Origin: Serratia sp. FDAARGOS_506
Lineage (GTDB): Bacteria > Pseudomonadota > Gammaproteobacteria > Enterobacterales > Enterobacteriaceae
DNA: 64,000 nt
NCBI RefSeq assembly: GCF_003812745.1
Contig: NZ_CP033831.1
Span: 1,240,001-1,304,000 of the forward strand
Reading direction: 5' to 3'
Every line of letters starts with the position of its first letter. The stretch's first letter is position 1. This document shows, piece by piece, positions 28,286 to 37,930 of this stretch. The position numbers were made by a program, and so were the translations under genes. Below the pieces are notes generated by a model that did no database searches, was not told the DNA's origin, and saw only the letters and a program-made list of their open reading frames with translations.

Positions 28286-29779
28286 ATGCCCAGAACAGCC
28301 AAAGTCGTTGACGTCCCCGCAATCGGCGGGCTCGATCGCCAAGCGGGCCAGCTTAGCCACCAGCTGGCCCAGGCCCTGCGCCAGGCCATCCATCGGGGCG
28401 ATCTGAAAGCGGGCGATCTGCTGCCCTCGACGCGCCGGCTGTCGGCGGCGCTGAATCTGGCGCGCGGCACGGTATTGGAAGCCTTTGCGCAGCTGACGGC
28501 GGAAGGCTTTCTCGAACCGCAACCCGGCTCCGGCACCCGGGTCGCTCACTATCAGGCGCCGCACCGCACGCCGCACGCCAACGTGCAGGCGAGTTCCACG
28601 GTAGCGGTTCCGCTTTCTTCGCAGGCGCAACATCTGGCGCGTTTTGCCGCCCAGGCGCGGGCGTTGCCGCCGGTGCCGTTCACCGTCTCTGTGCCGATCG
28701 GCGATACCGCGCCCGACGATGTCTGGCGCCGGCTCGGCAACCGCATCCGGGCTCGCGGCGCCGGCGCTCCGTCGGGCTATGGCGATCCGCTGGGCGCACT
28801 GCCGCTGCGCGAAGCCATCTGCGACTATGTGCGCCGTTCCCGCTCGGTAAACTGCGCGCCGCAGCAAATCCTCATCACCTCCGGTACGCAACAAGGGCTC
28901 TATTTGGCCGCGCAGATCCTGTTGGACGCCGGCGACAGCGCCTGGGTCGAAGATCCCGCCTACGCCGGCATTACCGCCATTTTCGACAGCCTATTTCGCG
29001 ACCGCCGCATGGTCAGAGTGCCCGTCGACGATGACGGCATCGACGTCGCCGCCGGCGTGCGTCTGGCCGCCGATGCCCGCGCCGCCTTCGTCACGCCGTC
29101 GCATCAATACCCGCTGGGCATGCCGATGAGCATGGCGAAAAGAAGCGCCCTACTGGCCTGGGCCAGGGAGCGACAGGCCTGGATCGTGGAAGACGATTAC
29201 GACAGCGAGATGCGCTACGCCGGCCACCCGTTCCCGTCGCTGCAGGGGCTGGCGCCCGAACGGACGCTCTATCTCGGCACCTTCAGCAAGGTGCTGTTCC
29301 CTTCGCTGCGGTTAGGTTACGCCATCGTGCCGCCAGCGCTGGTCGACGCTTTCTGCGGCGCCAGGATCCTGATGGATCGTCACCCTCCCAGCGCGGATCA
29401 ACACGTGCTGGCCGCCTTCATCGCCGAAGGGTACCTCGACCGACATATCCGCAAAATGCGCGGCGTCTACGCCGAGAAACGCCGGGTGCTGATCGAGGCG
29501 ATCAACGCGCATATCCCCGCAGAACTGGCGGTGGTGCAGCCCTGCGATCAGGGCATGCACATGGTGCTGTGGCTGAGGAAAGATCTCGACGACGTGCGGG
29601 TCGCCCAATGCGCCAACGAAGCCGGGTTGGCGCTGCGGGCGGTGTCGCCGATGTATGCACCCGGCCACGGTGAGCCGGGTCTGGTGCTGGGGTTGGGCGG
29701 TTACGCCGACCGCCAGGTGCAACAGGCGGTGGAACGGCTTGGACAGGTGATCCTGGCCTGCGCCGGTAGCGGCGCCTAG
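28286..29779 (+). CDS. MocR-type PLP-dependent transcriptional regulator (GntR family)
   Basis: Regulator of 497 residues with an N-terminal GntR winged helix (about 15-85; LPSTRRLSAALNLARGTVLEAFAQLTAEGFLEPQPGSGTRV) and a C-terminal class I aminotransferase-like domain. The PLP lysine is in TLYLGTFSKVLFPSLRLGY, and the aminotransferase stretches ITSGTQQGLYLAAQILL, VEDPAYAG and VEDDYDSEMR are intact. Close to PdxR/GabR-type proteins; the effector is unknown. Its stop overlaps the stop of the converging DMT transporter, a likely target. Confidence 0.9.
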   Translation: MPRTAKVVDVPAIGGLDRQAGQLSHQLAQALRQAIHRGDLKAGDLLPSTRRLSAALNLARGTVLEAFAQLTAEGFLEPQPGSGTRVAHYQAPHRTPHANVQASSTVAVPLSSQAQHLARFAAQARALPPVPFTVSVPIGDTAPDDVWRRLGNRIRARGAGAPSGYGDPLGALPLREAICDYVRRSRSVNCAPQQILITSGTQQGLYLAAQILLDAGDSAWVEDPAYAGITAIFDSLFRDRRMVRVPVDDDGIDVAAGVRLAADARAAFVTPSHQYPLGMPMSMAKRSALLAWARERQAWIVEDDYDSEMRYAGHPFPSLQGLAPERTLYLGTFSKVLFPSLRLGYAIVPPALVDAFCGARILMDRHPPSADQHVLAAFIAEGYLDRHIRKMRGVYAEKRRVLIEAINAHIPAELAVVQPCDQGMHMVLWLRKDLDDVRVAQCANEAGLALRAVSPMYAPGHGEPGLVLGLGGYADRQVQQAVERLGQVILACAGSGA

Positions 29780-30693
29780 CGGGAAAAGCGTTTGGCGCCG
29801 AACACGCAAACCACCACGCCGGTCATCACGGCGATCATCATCGGCTGGACGGTCTCATGCAGCAGCCAGCCCGCCAGCGCCAGGCCGAAGAATGGCTGCA
29901 GCAGCTGCAGCTGTCCGACGGCGGCGATGCCGCCCTGCGCCAGGCCGCGATACCAGAAAATAAACCCAATCCACATGCTGAACACCGAGACGTAAACCAG
30001 CGACAGCCAGGCGGCGCCGCTGATCACAGGCCAGCCGGCCGGGGCCGCCTGCCAGGTGGCCGCCAGCGTCAACGGCAACGCCACCACCAGCGCCCAGGAG
30101 ATCACCTGCCAGCCGCCGATCCGGCGTGACAATACCGCCCCTTCGGCATAACCCAGCCCGCACAGCAGTACCGCCCCGACCATCAGTGCATCCCCTTGCC
30201 AGGCACCACCGCTCCCCTGGCTCAGCGCGAAGGCGCCCACCAGCGCAGCACCGACGCCTGAAAAAGCCCAAAAAGCGGGCCTGGGCCGTTCTCCGCCGCG
30301 CAAAACGCCAAAACCGGCGGTCGCCAGCGGCAGCAGGCCGATATACATCAGCGAATGCGCCGACGTGGTGTGCTGCAGCGCCAGCGCCGTCAGCAGCGGA
30401 AAACCGATGACCACGCCGAGCGCCACAAACAGCAGCGGCGGCAAGTCGGCCCACGTGGGCCGCGCCTGGCGGGTGATCAACAGCGCGCACAGGGCCAGCA
30501 AGGCGGCGATCGCCGCCCTGACCGCCGTCAGAAACAGCGGATCGAGCTCCAGCACCGCCACTCGCGTGGCGGGCAGCGAGCCGCTGAAGATAATCATGCC
30601 GAGGAAGCCGTTCATCCAGCCCTGGGCCGAATGCCCGACGGCGGGATGTGCAGGGGTAACAACGAGAGTTTTTTCAGACTGACTGTCCGTCAT
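29776..30693 (-). CDS. EamA/DMT-family transporter
   Basis: Inner-membrane protein of 305 residues with about ten hydrophobic helices in two EamA repeats (first about 28-150, second about 168-300; WALVVALPLTLAATW and LQLLQPFFGLALAGWLLHE are in the second). Such proteins export amino acids or other metabolites. I start at the ATG at 30693 because GGAG lies nine bases upstream; an ATG at 30708 has no site. It converges on the MocR-type gene with overlapping stop codons on a shared CTAG. Confidence 0.85.
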   Translation of the reverse strand: MTDSQSEKTLVVTPAHPAVGHSAQGWMNGFLGMIIFSGSLPATRVAVLELDPLFLTAVRAAIAALLALCALLITRQARPTWADLPPLLFVALGVVIGFPLLTALALQHTTSAHSLMYIGLLPLATAGFGVLRGGERPRPAFWAFSGVGAALVGAFALSQGSGGAWQGDALMVGAVLLCGLGYAEGAVLSRRIGGWQVISWALVVALPLTLAATWQAAPAGWPVISGAAWLSLVYVSVFSMWIGFIFWYRGLAQGGIAAVGQLQLLQPFFGLALAGWLLHETVQPMMIAVMTGVVVCVFGAKRFSR

Positions 30694-30858
30694 GTGAAGG
30701 CTCCGCACGCCTGAGGCATACCGAAATCGGCAACCCGCGAGGCGATGTCATAGTGAAAGAGAACATCGTTCCCCGACGTCGCTTGCCGGGGTTACGCTCT
30801 ATTTTTCAGATAAAGCGGTTCACAGACAGGTCCAGATAGCGAGATTTTCACTGTGCCG

Positions 30859-30899
30859 GTTAGCAAAGCGCGCCGCTAACGCCAAAGAAGGGCGTTTTT
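30859..30899 (+). promoter_or_regulatory. Possible attenuator in the srfA leader
   Basis: GTTAGC (30859-30864) pairs with GCTAAC (30875-30880), and AACGCC (30878-30883) pairs with GGCGTT (30891-30896), which is followed by TTT. The two stems share bases 878-880 and cannot both form, the usual logic of a terminator with an alternative antiterminator. It lies 47-92 bp before the two candidate srfA starts. Function is inference. Confidence 0.35.
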
Positions 30900-30942
30900 C
30901 GGGCTGTCCTTGGCCGTTTGGCGGCTCTGCCCACGGGGTATC

Positions 30943-32208
30943 ATGGACTTTTATGCGTTTTTGCAGAACAGGACAAGGTGCGGTGCCGTGGTGAAACCCT
31001 TCTTACGCAGTGGCAGTTTGGATGATGTGCTGGCTTTAGGCGAAAACGGCCAACCGGTCTACGCCTGCGCGCAGCAGCTGCGGGAAACCCTGCGTCTTCG
31101 CCGGCAGCAGCAGGCCGCCGACTGTCTGGCGATCCCCCAGCCGAACGAAAGCGGCACCCGCATCGACTGGTATGCGCCCTTCCCCGGCAAGGTCACCTCC
31201 TGGCTGGCGGCGAGCGACGCCCAGCGCGCGCAGGCGGTACGCCACCTGGAACATTGCCTGGCGACCTTCCGCTGCCTGACGGAACAGGCCCAGGCGACCG
31301 ATCACCCCAGCCATCGTCTGTTCGGCGCGCTGCTGGCTAAAGCGATGCACATACCCGACCCCAACCACGTTTACCTGGTGGACGACCGGCCGGTGCTGAC
31401 CTTCTGGGGCTTTATCAAGCCACAAGCGCAGAGCCCTGACGATCCTTTGGCTTGCCTGCGCCCGATCGAAGCAGAGGTGAAAGTCGAAGTGGAAAAACCG
31501 GCCATTGTCGAGCCGGTAAAACCGGCCCCGGCCGCCGAGCCCGAACCGCTGCCCGCCCCGGCAGCGCCTATCGAATCCCCTGCCATCGTTCGCCCTCGCC
31601 GGCGCTACGCTCTCTGGCTCTTGCTCATACTGCTGCTAGGTAGCGCGGCGCTGGCCACCTGGCTGCACCGCTCGCCGCCGCCGCAACCGGCGATGCCGGC
31701 AGAAGTTCAGCCTCCGGCGCCGCCGGAAAAAGCTGCCGCGCCGTTGCCCAAGCTGCGCTTACCGCTGGCGCACGCGACGCTGATGCCGCCGCCACCGGCG
31801 CCGGCCATCCCGCAGCCGGCGGACAAAAATGCGCTGGTGCTGCCGCCCGAGGCGGTGAAAGCCGGCTCCACCCGTTTCCTTAACGGCAAATGGCGCGCCA
31901 CGGTGGCGCTGAAAGACCCGATCACCGGCAAACGCCCCGGCCTGCAATACCGTCTGAACGGCGGCAAAGGCAGCGCCATCATCGCCTACGGCGACGGCGT
32001 CAGCTGCCGGGTAGCGGTCGAAGCCGGGCTGATGCAGTCCGGCAATCTGGTGATCAACAGCCGCACCAAGGCGCACTGCAGCGACGGCAGCCGCTACCAG
32101 ATCCCGGAGATCGTCTGCCGCCAGGGCGAAACCGGCGCGGCGGAGTGCACCGGCCGCTACGATGCGGACACCACCTATCCCATGACGTTCAAGCGCGAGA
32201 GTAAATGA
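30943..32208 (+). CDS. srfA: SrfA-family protein
   Basis: First protein of the srfABC operon, named in Salmonella for genes activated by the SsrAB regulators. The product from 30943 has 421 residues. There is a soluble N-terminal domain (SGSLDDVLALGENGQPVYACAQQLRETL is the conserved opening), a Glu/Lys/Pro-rich spacer, one transmembrane helix (WLLLILLLGSAALATWL, codons at about 31615-31665), and a Pro-rich linker leading to a compact C-terminal domain with three conserved-looking cysteines. The true start is uncertain: the ATG at 30943 has only GGGG upstream, while the GTG at 30988 (MVKPFLRSG, AAGGTG upstream) gives the N-terminus I remember for SrfA and would make 406 residues. The stop overlaps srfB. 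Confidence 0.82.
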   Translation: MDFYAFLQNRTRCGAVVKPFLRSGSLDDVLALGENGQPVYACAQQLRETLRLRRQQQAADCLAIPQPNESGTRIDWYAPFPGKVTSWLAASDAQRAQAVRHLEHCLATFRCLTEQAQATDHPSHRLFGALLAKAMHIPDPNHVYLVDDRPVLTFWGFIKPQAQSPDDPLACLRPIEAEVKVEVEKPAIVEPVKPAPAAEPEPLPAPAAPIESPAIVRPRRRYALWLLLILLLGSAALATWLHRSPPPQPAMPAEVQPPAPPEKAAAPLPKLRLPLAHATLMPPPPAPAIPQPADKNALVLPPEAVKAGSTRFLNGKWRATVALKDPITGKRPGLQYRLNGGKGSAIIAYGDGVSCRVAVEAGLMQSGNLVINSRTKAHCSDGSRYQIPEIVCRQGETGAAECTGRYDADTTYPMTFKRESK

Positions 32209-35153
32209 TGCTGGCACCCCTTACGGACTACAAACACGGCATTACGCTGATTCAGGACAGCGGCATTCAGTTTCTGGACTTTGCCCTGACGCCGCTGCTG
32301 GATGCCGAGTTTCCCGGCAAATTCGTGCGCAAGACCGCCAGCGGCCCGCTGCTGCGCCTGCAATGGGAGGCCGAGAGCGGCAAATACCAGCTGCCGGCCG
32401 CGAGCGGCCAGGCCGCCGAAGTGGTGCGGCCGGAGTTCAGCTATCCGCTGCAGCAGTCGCTGCGTCTGCTGGATAAGCTCTGGCTGCCACTGCCCTTCTT
32501 GCGCCACACCCCGGCGGGCCTGTTTTTATCGGGCCCGGACAACTGGGCGCGCCTGCAGGTGGTGCAGTTGGATGAACCGGATCAGGACGGCAACCTGCTG
32601 CGCGTGGTGCTGGCCTTCGACACCCGCGGTGCGGCACCCGGCCAGGAAGCGCTGGCACCGGGCGAAAGCGATCTCGGCACCGATCTCCGTTTCGCGTTGG
32701 CTCACCGCAACCACGAACTGGGTGAGTTTCTCGATCTGACCTGGGTAGACGGCTGGCTGCGCGAGGCATTCAGCCAACGCGCCGCCGAGCGGGAGCAGCG
32801 CGCCGAAGCGGAGATCAACGCCGGGCTGAAAACCTTCGAGTATCAGGCGCATTACCTCAACCTGTTGCACATGCTCGGCCACCAGTTGGCGGTGCCGCAG
32901 ATAAAAATGGTGGCGGCGACGCTGCAGCAACCGGCGATCGACGTCGATCTGGTGCTGGACGTCGGCAACTCGCACACCTGCGGCGTGCTGGTCGAGGACC
33001 ATCCGGAGGAGAGCAACGGCCTGAAGCAAACCTACGAGCTGCAGCTGCGCTCGCTTTCCGAACCGCATCGCGTCTACAACGAACTGTTCGAGAGCCGGGT
33101 AGAGTTTTCGCGGGCCGGGTTCGGCAAGCCACATCTGTCGTTCCAGAGCGGGCGCGACGACGCCTTCCAATGGCCGTCCATCACCCGCGTCGGCCGTGAA
33201 GCCGCGCAGTTGGCGCAGCGGCGAACAGGCCATGAAGGCACCACCGGCATTTCCAGCCCGCGCCGCTATCTGTGGGACGAGGAACGCTATGCGTCCGGCT
33301 GGCGCTTCAACGAACCGCAAGAACCCATGGCCGCCGCCGCGCCGTTGACCACCCTGATCAACGACGAAGGCGTGCCGCTGTCCGCCCTGCCGACGGCGCA
33401 ACGGCTGCCGGTGTTCGCCGCCCACTACAGCCGCAGCGCGGTGATGACCCTGATGCTGACCGAGCTGCTGGCGCAGGCGCTGATGCAGATCAACAGCATC
33501 GCTCAGCGCAGCCGCATGCCGAACGCCGCCGCGCCACGCCGTCTGCGCGCCATCATTCTGACGCTGCCTTCGGCCATGCCGAAGCCGGAGCGCGAGATTT
33601 TCCGCCGCCGCATGCAGGAGGCGATCGGGCTGGTGTGGAAAGCCCTCGGCTGGCACCCGCAGGATGCGCCGTTCGACGGCGCGCACGCCCGCTTCCCGGT
33701 GCCGCAGGTGCAGATGGAGTGGGACGAGGCCACCTGCGGCCAGATGGTTTATCTGTACAACGAAACCCAGGTGAATTTCGCCGGCCGCACCGACGCCTTT
33801 TTCGCCGCCATGGCCCGGCCTGACCGGCCGCTGGCCCCGGGCGAGCAGGTGGGAAAAACGCTGCGTATCGCCTCCATCGACATCGGCGGCGGCACCACGG
33901 ATCTGGCGATCACACACTATTCGCTCGACGACGGCGTGGGCAATAACATCAAAATCAACCCGCGCCTGCTGTTCCGCGAGGGCTTTAAAGTCGCCGGCGA
34001 CGATATTCTGTTGGACGCCATCCAACAGTTTATCCTGCCCGCCGTGCAGCAGGCGTTCGAAGCCGCCGGCGTAAGCGCCGCCCCGGCGTTGATGGACAGA
34101 CTGTTCGGCAACGAAGGACGCATGGACGGGCTTTCCACCCTGCGTCAGCAGGCCGCGCTGCAGATTTTCATGCCCGCCGGACGTGCGCTGCTCGGCGCCT
34201 ATGAAGAATACGATCCGCTGGACAGCCGAGCGGAAATCGCCGCCAGCCTGGGCGATCTGCTGCCGCAGCCGCCGACGCCGCAGGTGCTGGCGTTTATCAA
34301 CGGCGAGGTGCAGCGCGAAGCCGACAGCGACGCCTTCGATATTCTGCACACCCCGTTGGTGATTCGTCTGGCCGATCTGCACGCCGCCTTCTTGTCCGAT
34401 CGCATCGGCATCGGCCGCTGCCTGCGCCTGCTGGCTGAGGTGGTGGCGTTGTATACCTGCGACGTGCTGCTGCTGACCGGCCGTCCGGCGCGTTTCCCCG
34501 GCGTGCAGGCGCTGCTGCGCCATCTGCAGCCGCTGCCCGCCAGCCGTATTCTGCCGCTCGAGGGCTACCACACCCGCAGCTGGTACCCGTTCAACAAACG
34601 CGGCCGCATCGATAACCCCAAATCCACCGCAGCGGTAGGCGCCATGCTGTGCCTGCTGGCGATCGACCTGCGGCTGGAGAGCTTTTACTTCAACGTCGGC
34701 GATTTCCAGCCTTACTCCACCATTCGCCATCTGGGTATGCTGGACGGTAACAACATGCTGGCGGACGATAACGTCTATTACCGCGACATCGATCTGGATC
34801 GCGCCGACTTCGCGCTCGATCCCGCCGGCAGCTTCCAGCTGCGCGGCCCGTTGCGCCTGGGCTTCCGCCAACTGGACAACGAACGCTGGCCGGCCTCGCC
34901 GCTCTATACGCTGACCATCAATGACGCCCCGCTGGCACGCAAGCTGGCCGGTGACGCGGTGATCACCCTGCGGCTGGCCATTACCGCCAGCGCCGAACAG
35001 GGCGCAGAAAGCGTCAAGATCGCGCAGGCGGTAATGGCCGACGGCAGCCCTGTCCCGGCGCACCACTTGCAACTGAAACTCAATACCCTGGCTGCCAGCG
35101 CCTCCGGCGCGACCCACTACTGGATAGACAGCGGGAGCATTTACCCACGATGA
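32205..35153 (+). CDS. srfB: SrfB-family protein with actin/Hsp70-like ATPase motifs
   Basis: Large cytosolic-looking protein of 982 residues. Two motifs match the phosphate-binding loops of the actin/Hsp70/sugar-kinase fold: VDLVLDVGNSHTCGVLV at about 247-263 and IASIDIGGGTTDLAITHY at about 554-571. A helical N-terminal part of about 240 residues precedes them. No signal peptide or membrane helix is seen. It begins at ATG ATG overlapping the srfA stop by 4 nt and ends overlapping srfC by 4 nt, so the three are translated together. Described in the literature as a virulence factor, with mechanism unsettled. Confidence 0.9.
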   Translation: MMLAPLTDYKHGITLIQDSGIQFLDFALTPLLDAEFPGKFVRKTASGPLLRLQWEAESGKYQLPAASGQAAEVVRPEFSYPLQQSLRLLDKLWLPLPFLRHTPAGLFLSGPDNWARLQVVQLDEPDQDGNLLRVVLAFDTRGAAPGQEALAPGESDLGTDLRFALAHRNHELGEFLDLTWVDGWLREAFSQRAAEREQRAEAEINAGLKTFEYQAHYLNLLHMLGHQLAVPQIKMVAATLQQPAIDVDLVLDVGNSHTCGVLVEDHPEESNGLKQTYELQLRSLSEPHRVYNELFESRVEFSRAGFGKPHLSFQSGRDDAFQWPSITRVGREAAQLAQRRTGHEGTTGISSPRRYLWDEERYASGWRFNEPQEPMAAAAPLTTLINDEGVPLSALPTAQRLPVFAAHYSRSAVMTLMLTELLAQALMQINSIAQRSRMPNAAAPRRLRAIILTLPSAMPKPEREIFRRRMQEAIGLVWKALGWHPQDAPFDGAHARFPVPQVQMEWDEATCGQMVYLYNETQVNFAGRTDAFFAAMARPDRPLAPGEQVGKTLRIASIDIGGGTTDLAITHYSLDDGVGNNIKINPRLLFREGFKVAGDDILLDAIQQFILPAVQQAFEAAGVSAAPALMDRLFGNEGRMDGLSTLRQQAALQIFMPAGRALLGAYEEYDPLDSRAEIAASLGDLLPQPPTPQVLAFINGEVQREADSDAFDILHTPLVIRLADLHAAFLSDRIGIGRCLRLLAEVVALYTCDVLLLTGRPARFPGVQALLRHLQPLPASRILPLEGYHTRSWYPFNKRGRIDNPKSTAAVGAMLCLLAIDLRLESFYFNVGDFQPYSTIRHLGMLDGNNMLADDNVYYRDIDLDRADFALDPAGSFQLRGPLRLGFRQLDNERWPASPLYTLTINDAPLARKLAGDAVITLRLAITASAEQGAESVKIAQAVMADGSPVPAHHLQLKLNTLAASASGATHYWIDSGSIYPR

Positions 35154-37330
35154 AAGCTACCACCACCGCCCAATCGGCCCCGAACCACGTACTCAGCACA
35201 GGCATTCTGCAGGCGATCGACTGGGTGGACGCCGCGCGACGGCAGTCCGCCCGTTTGGAACAGGAGGCGGACCGGCTGACGCTGCGCCTGCGCCGTTGCC
35301 ATAACCGCGCTTTGCAATTGGCGAACGCGCAGCCTGACCAGGTCGCTATCGGCCTGTACGGCCACAACGCCGCCGCCAAGGCCCACCTGCTGGCGGCGCT
35401 GGCCCCCGGAGCAGAAAGGCTGCACGCAGACGCCGCGCTGGCGGTGCGTTATTGCGCCACCGCGCCGGCACCATGCGCCGAGTATCCTCTCGCCCTCGCG
35501 CTGCTCGATGAAGCGCAATGGCTGGCCATCACGCTCGATGCCGCCGCGATGGGCGGCTTCCGGCTGGACTGGGACGCCCGCGCGATCGCCGCCCATCTGC
35601 AAGCGTTGGCGCGCCACCGCCAAGCCGTCGCTCTCGACGGCCTCAGCGACAACGATGTGCTGGCGCTGTGGGATAGCCAACGCCGCCACGGCGACAAAGG
35701 GCAACAGACGCTGGACAGGCATTTCTGGCCGCAGGCCGTGGCGCTGGCGCCGCAACTGAGCATCGACGACCGCGCACGCCTGTTTGCGCCGCTGTGGGGA
35801 GAGGAAACGACGCTGACGGCGCGTTATCGCCAGCTGGCACACACGCTGCACGCCCTCGGCGGCAGCCGACAGGTTCATGCTCCGCACCGCGCGTTGGCGC
35901 TGCTGACCGCGAGCGCCGCAGCGGAAAACGCCACGATCGTCGTGATGGCCGAACACGGCGGTAAACGGGAGATCGCGCTGAGCGATCTGACCTGGTTGAC
36001 CGCCGAAGTGACTACCGTTCTGCCGCAAACGGCGCAGGCGGCCCTGCCCGCCGACGTGGCGCTGATCGACCTGCCCGGCAGCCGCGCCTGCCCGCAGGCG
36101 GAACCGACGCAGCGGCTGCAACAGGCGAAACGCGCCCATTTGCTGACCCGTTGCGCGGACGGCCTGCACGCCAATCTGCTGCTGGTGGCCGATGCCGCCG
36201 CCACGCCGCAGGACGCCGCCCGCGTCGGCCAGGCGCTCGCCAACTGGGTCAACCAAACCCAGGGGGAAACCCCGGCGCTGCGCCAGCGCCGCAAACCCGG
36301 CCTGATTTGGGCGGTCACACCGTTCGACCAGCGCGGGGAAGGTAAAGCACGCCCCGACGACGCCGTACAGCGCCAGGTCGGCGAGCCCGGCGACAGCTGG
36401 GCCACGCTGCTGGCGCTGGATGAACAGGATTGCCGCCGCATGGTGAGCTACCTGGCCACTCAGGCGCGCCCGGCCCAGAAGCAAGCCCGCCTGCTCGAAC
36501 AACGCGAAGAGTTGCAGCGCGAGCTGACGGAAAGCCTGCTCGGCAACTGGCTCACCGCCGCCGATCCGCACGCGGCGCAGCAGCGCGGCCAACAGCTGTT
36601 GCGCGCGCTGCAGGCGCAGGCCGGCCGCCACGGCGAGCTGTTGGAACGGCTGTTACCCCAGCGCGATACGTTGCGCCAGCTTTATCAGCAACAGCAGCAC
36701 GCCGCGCCGGCCCCGGCGGCGACGCCTGCGCCGTTCGGGCTCGACATCGACCTGTTCGGCGCACCGGAAGCCTCAGCGCCCGGCGAGCCCCCCGCGTTAC
36801 CCTTTGCTACGCGGGTGTTTGCGGATTGGATCAACCATCTGCGCAGCCTGCCGGACAGCCGCCGGTTGCTGGATCTGCTCGGCGTCGAAAAGCCGCATCT
36901 GGAACTGCTGGTCGATGCGCTGATCGGTGCCGCCTGTCGCCTGCGGCTCGATGATGAGCTGGAGCGCGCGCTGTGCGCCGGGGGCCTGCCGGACCAGAGT
37001 GAAGATCGGCAAATCAGCCAGGCGCTGGCGATACTGGGCGACTTCGTCGCCTGGCTCGGCTTCCAGCGGCGCGATGCGGCAACGCGCCCCGAGAGCCGCG
37101 TCAATCCCGGCCAGCCGATCTTTACCCCACCGCCGCAGCCGGCGGTGGACTGGAGCAACCAGCAGCGGTTAACCCGGCTGGCGCCGACGCCGACCAAAAA
37201 TACCGCGTTTTATATCTATGACTGGCTGATCGGCCTGCAAACCCTGCTGGCGGAGAATGCGGCAACGGAAAACAAGCTCGGTGAGGCGCAGCGCGCGGCG
37301 TTGGAAGAGATCGTGGCCACCCTGCGCTAA
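35150..37330 (+). CDS. srfC: SrfC-family protein with a degenerate P-loop
   Basis: Third srf protein, 726 residues. Near the N-terminus, QVAIGLYGHNAAAKAHLLAAL (about 65-85) sits where a P-loop GTPase/ATPase would have GxxxxGKS, but the canonical GK is replaced by AK. Later there are ALIDLPGS (DxxG-like) and a predicted helical C-terminus. The overall plan resembles a large dynamin-like or YfjP-type protein whose nucleotide site has drifted. No signal peptide. It overlaps srfB by 4 nt; no terminator is obvious within 90 bp downstream. Confidence 0.85.
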   Translation: MKATTTAQSAPNHVLSTGILQAIDWVDAARRQSARLEQEADRLTLRLRRCHNRALQLANAQPDQVAIGLYGHNAAAKAHLLAALAPGAERLHADAALAVRYCATAPAPCAEYPLALALLDEAQWLAITLDAAAMGGFRLDWDARAIAAHLQALARHRQAVALDGLSDNDVLALWDSQRRHGDKGQQTLDRHFWPQAVALAPQLSIDDRARLFAPLWGEETTLTARYRQLAHTLHALGGSRQVHAPHRALALLTASAAAENATIVVMAEHGGKREIALSDLTWLTAEVTTVLPQTAQAALPADVALIDLPGSRACPQAEPTQRLQQAKRAHLLTRCADGLHANLLLVADAAATPQDAARVGQALANWVNQTQGETPALRQRRKPGLIWAVTPFDQRGEGKARPDDAVQRQVGEPGDSWATLLALDEQDCRRMVSYLATQARPAQKQARLLEQREELQRELTESLLGNWLTAADPHAAQQRGQQLLRALQAQAGRHGELLERLLPQRDTLRQLYQQQQHAAPAPAATPAPFGLDIDLFGAPEASAPGEPPALPFATRVFADWINHLRSLPDSRRLLDLLGVEKPHLELLVDALIGAACRLRLDDELERALCAGGLPDQSEDRQISQALAILGDFVAWLGFQRRDAATRPESRVNPGQPIFTPPPQPAVDWSNQQRLTRLAPTPTKNTAFYIYDWLIGLQTLLAENAATENKLGEAQRAALEEIVATLR

Positions 37331-37421
37331 GCGGCTCCGGCAGCAATAGGGGGTGAAAACAGGATAAATCGGGCGTTGCCGATTATGCTGATGAGTAACG
37401 CTGCGATTCTGGGAGAAAATC

Positions 37422-37832
37422 ATGCCCCCTTTCAGCCTGAAGACTATCGATCATGTGGTTTTGCGCGTGCGCGATATGCAGAAAAGCCTGCATTTTTATA
37501 CCCAGATCGTCGGCTGTGATATCGCCAAACAGCGGCCGGATTTGGGGCTGATGCACCTGCGCGCCGGAGCAGCCATGATTGATCTGGTCGACGTTAACGG
37601 CCAGCTTGGGAAAAAAGGCGGCGAAGCGCCCGATCCTCGCCGGCAAAATGTCGATCACGTTTGCCTGCGCATCGATCCTTTCAACGAAGACGATCTGTTG
37701 GCCTATCTGCGATCGCAGGGGATCGCCGTCAATCCCGCTGAATCGCGCTACGGTGCGGAAGGCGACGGGCCGTCGATTTACTTCAACGATCCGGACGGCA
37801 ACCGCATAGAGCTTAAGGGACCGGCGGAATGA
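37422..37832 (+). CDS. VOC-family (glyoxalase/bleomycin-resistance fold) protein
   Basis: Small metalloenzyme-like protein of 136 residues with two beta-alpha-beta-beta-beta modules. Likely metal ligands are His11 (IDHVVLRVRDM), a second His in QNVDHVCLRID near 80, and Glu in DPDGNRIELKG near the C-terminus. The substrate cannot be told from sequence; candidates range from lactoylglutathione-like adducts to dioxygenase substrates. It stands alone, 91 bp after srfC, and is followed by a stem-loop at about 37859-37876. Confidence 0.85.
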   Translation: MPPFSLKTIDHVVLRVRDMQKSLHFYTQIVGCDIAKQRPDLGLMHLRAGAAMIDLVDVNGQLGKKGGEAPDPRRQNVDHVCLRIDPFNEDDLLAYLRSQGIAVNPAESRYGAEGDGPSIYFNDPDGNRIELKGPAE

Positions 37833-37930
37833 GATTAACGAGCCATAGAATAGAAAAGGGAGCCTTATCGGCTCCATCTGTTCATCTCGTTGTGCATTGC
37901 CATCGTGGCTTATGAGGGGCGTTGCCCCGC

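Noticed and set aside
32526-35117. An 863-codon open frame on the minus strand opposite srfB
   Set aside because: It lies wholly antisense to a protein with clear ATPase motifs. High-GC DNA leaves complementary frames open, and its composition (His/Gln/Arg/Val-rich) is typical of such shadows.
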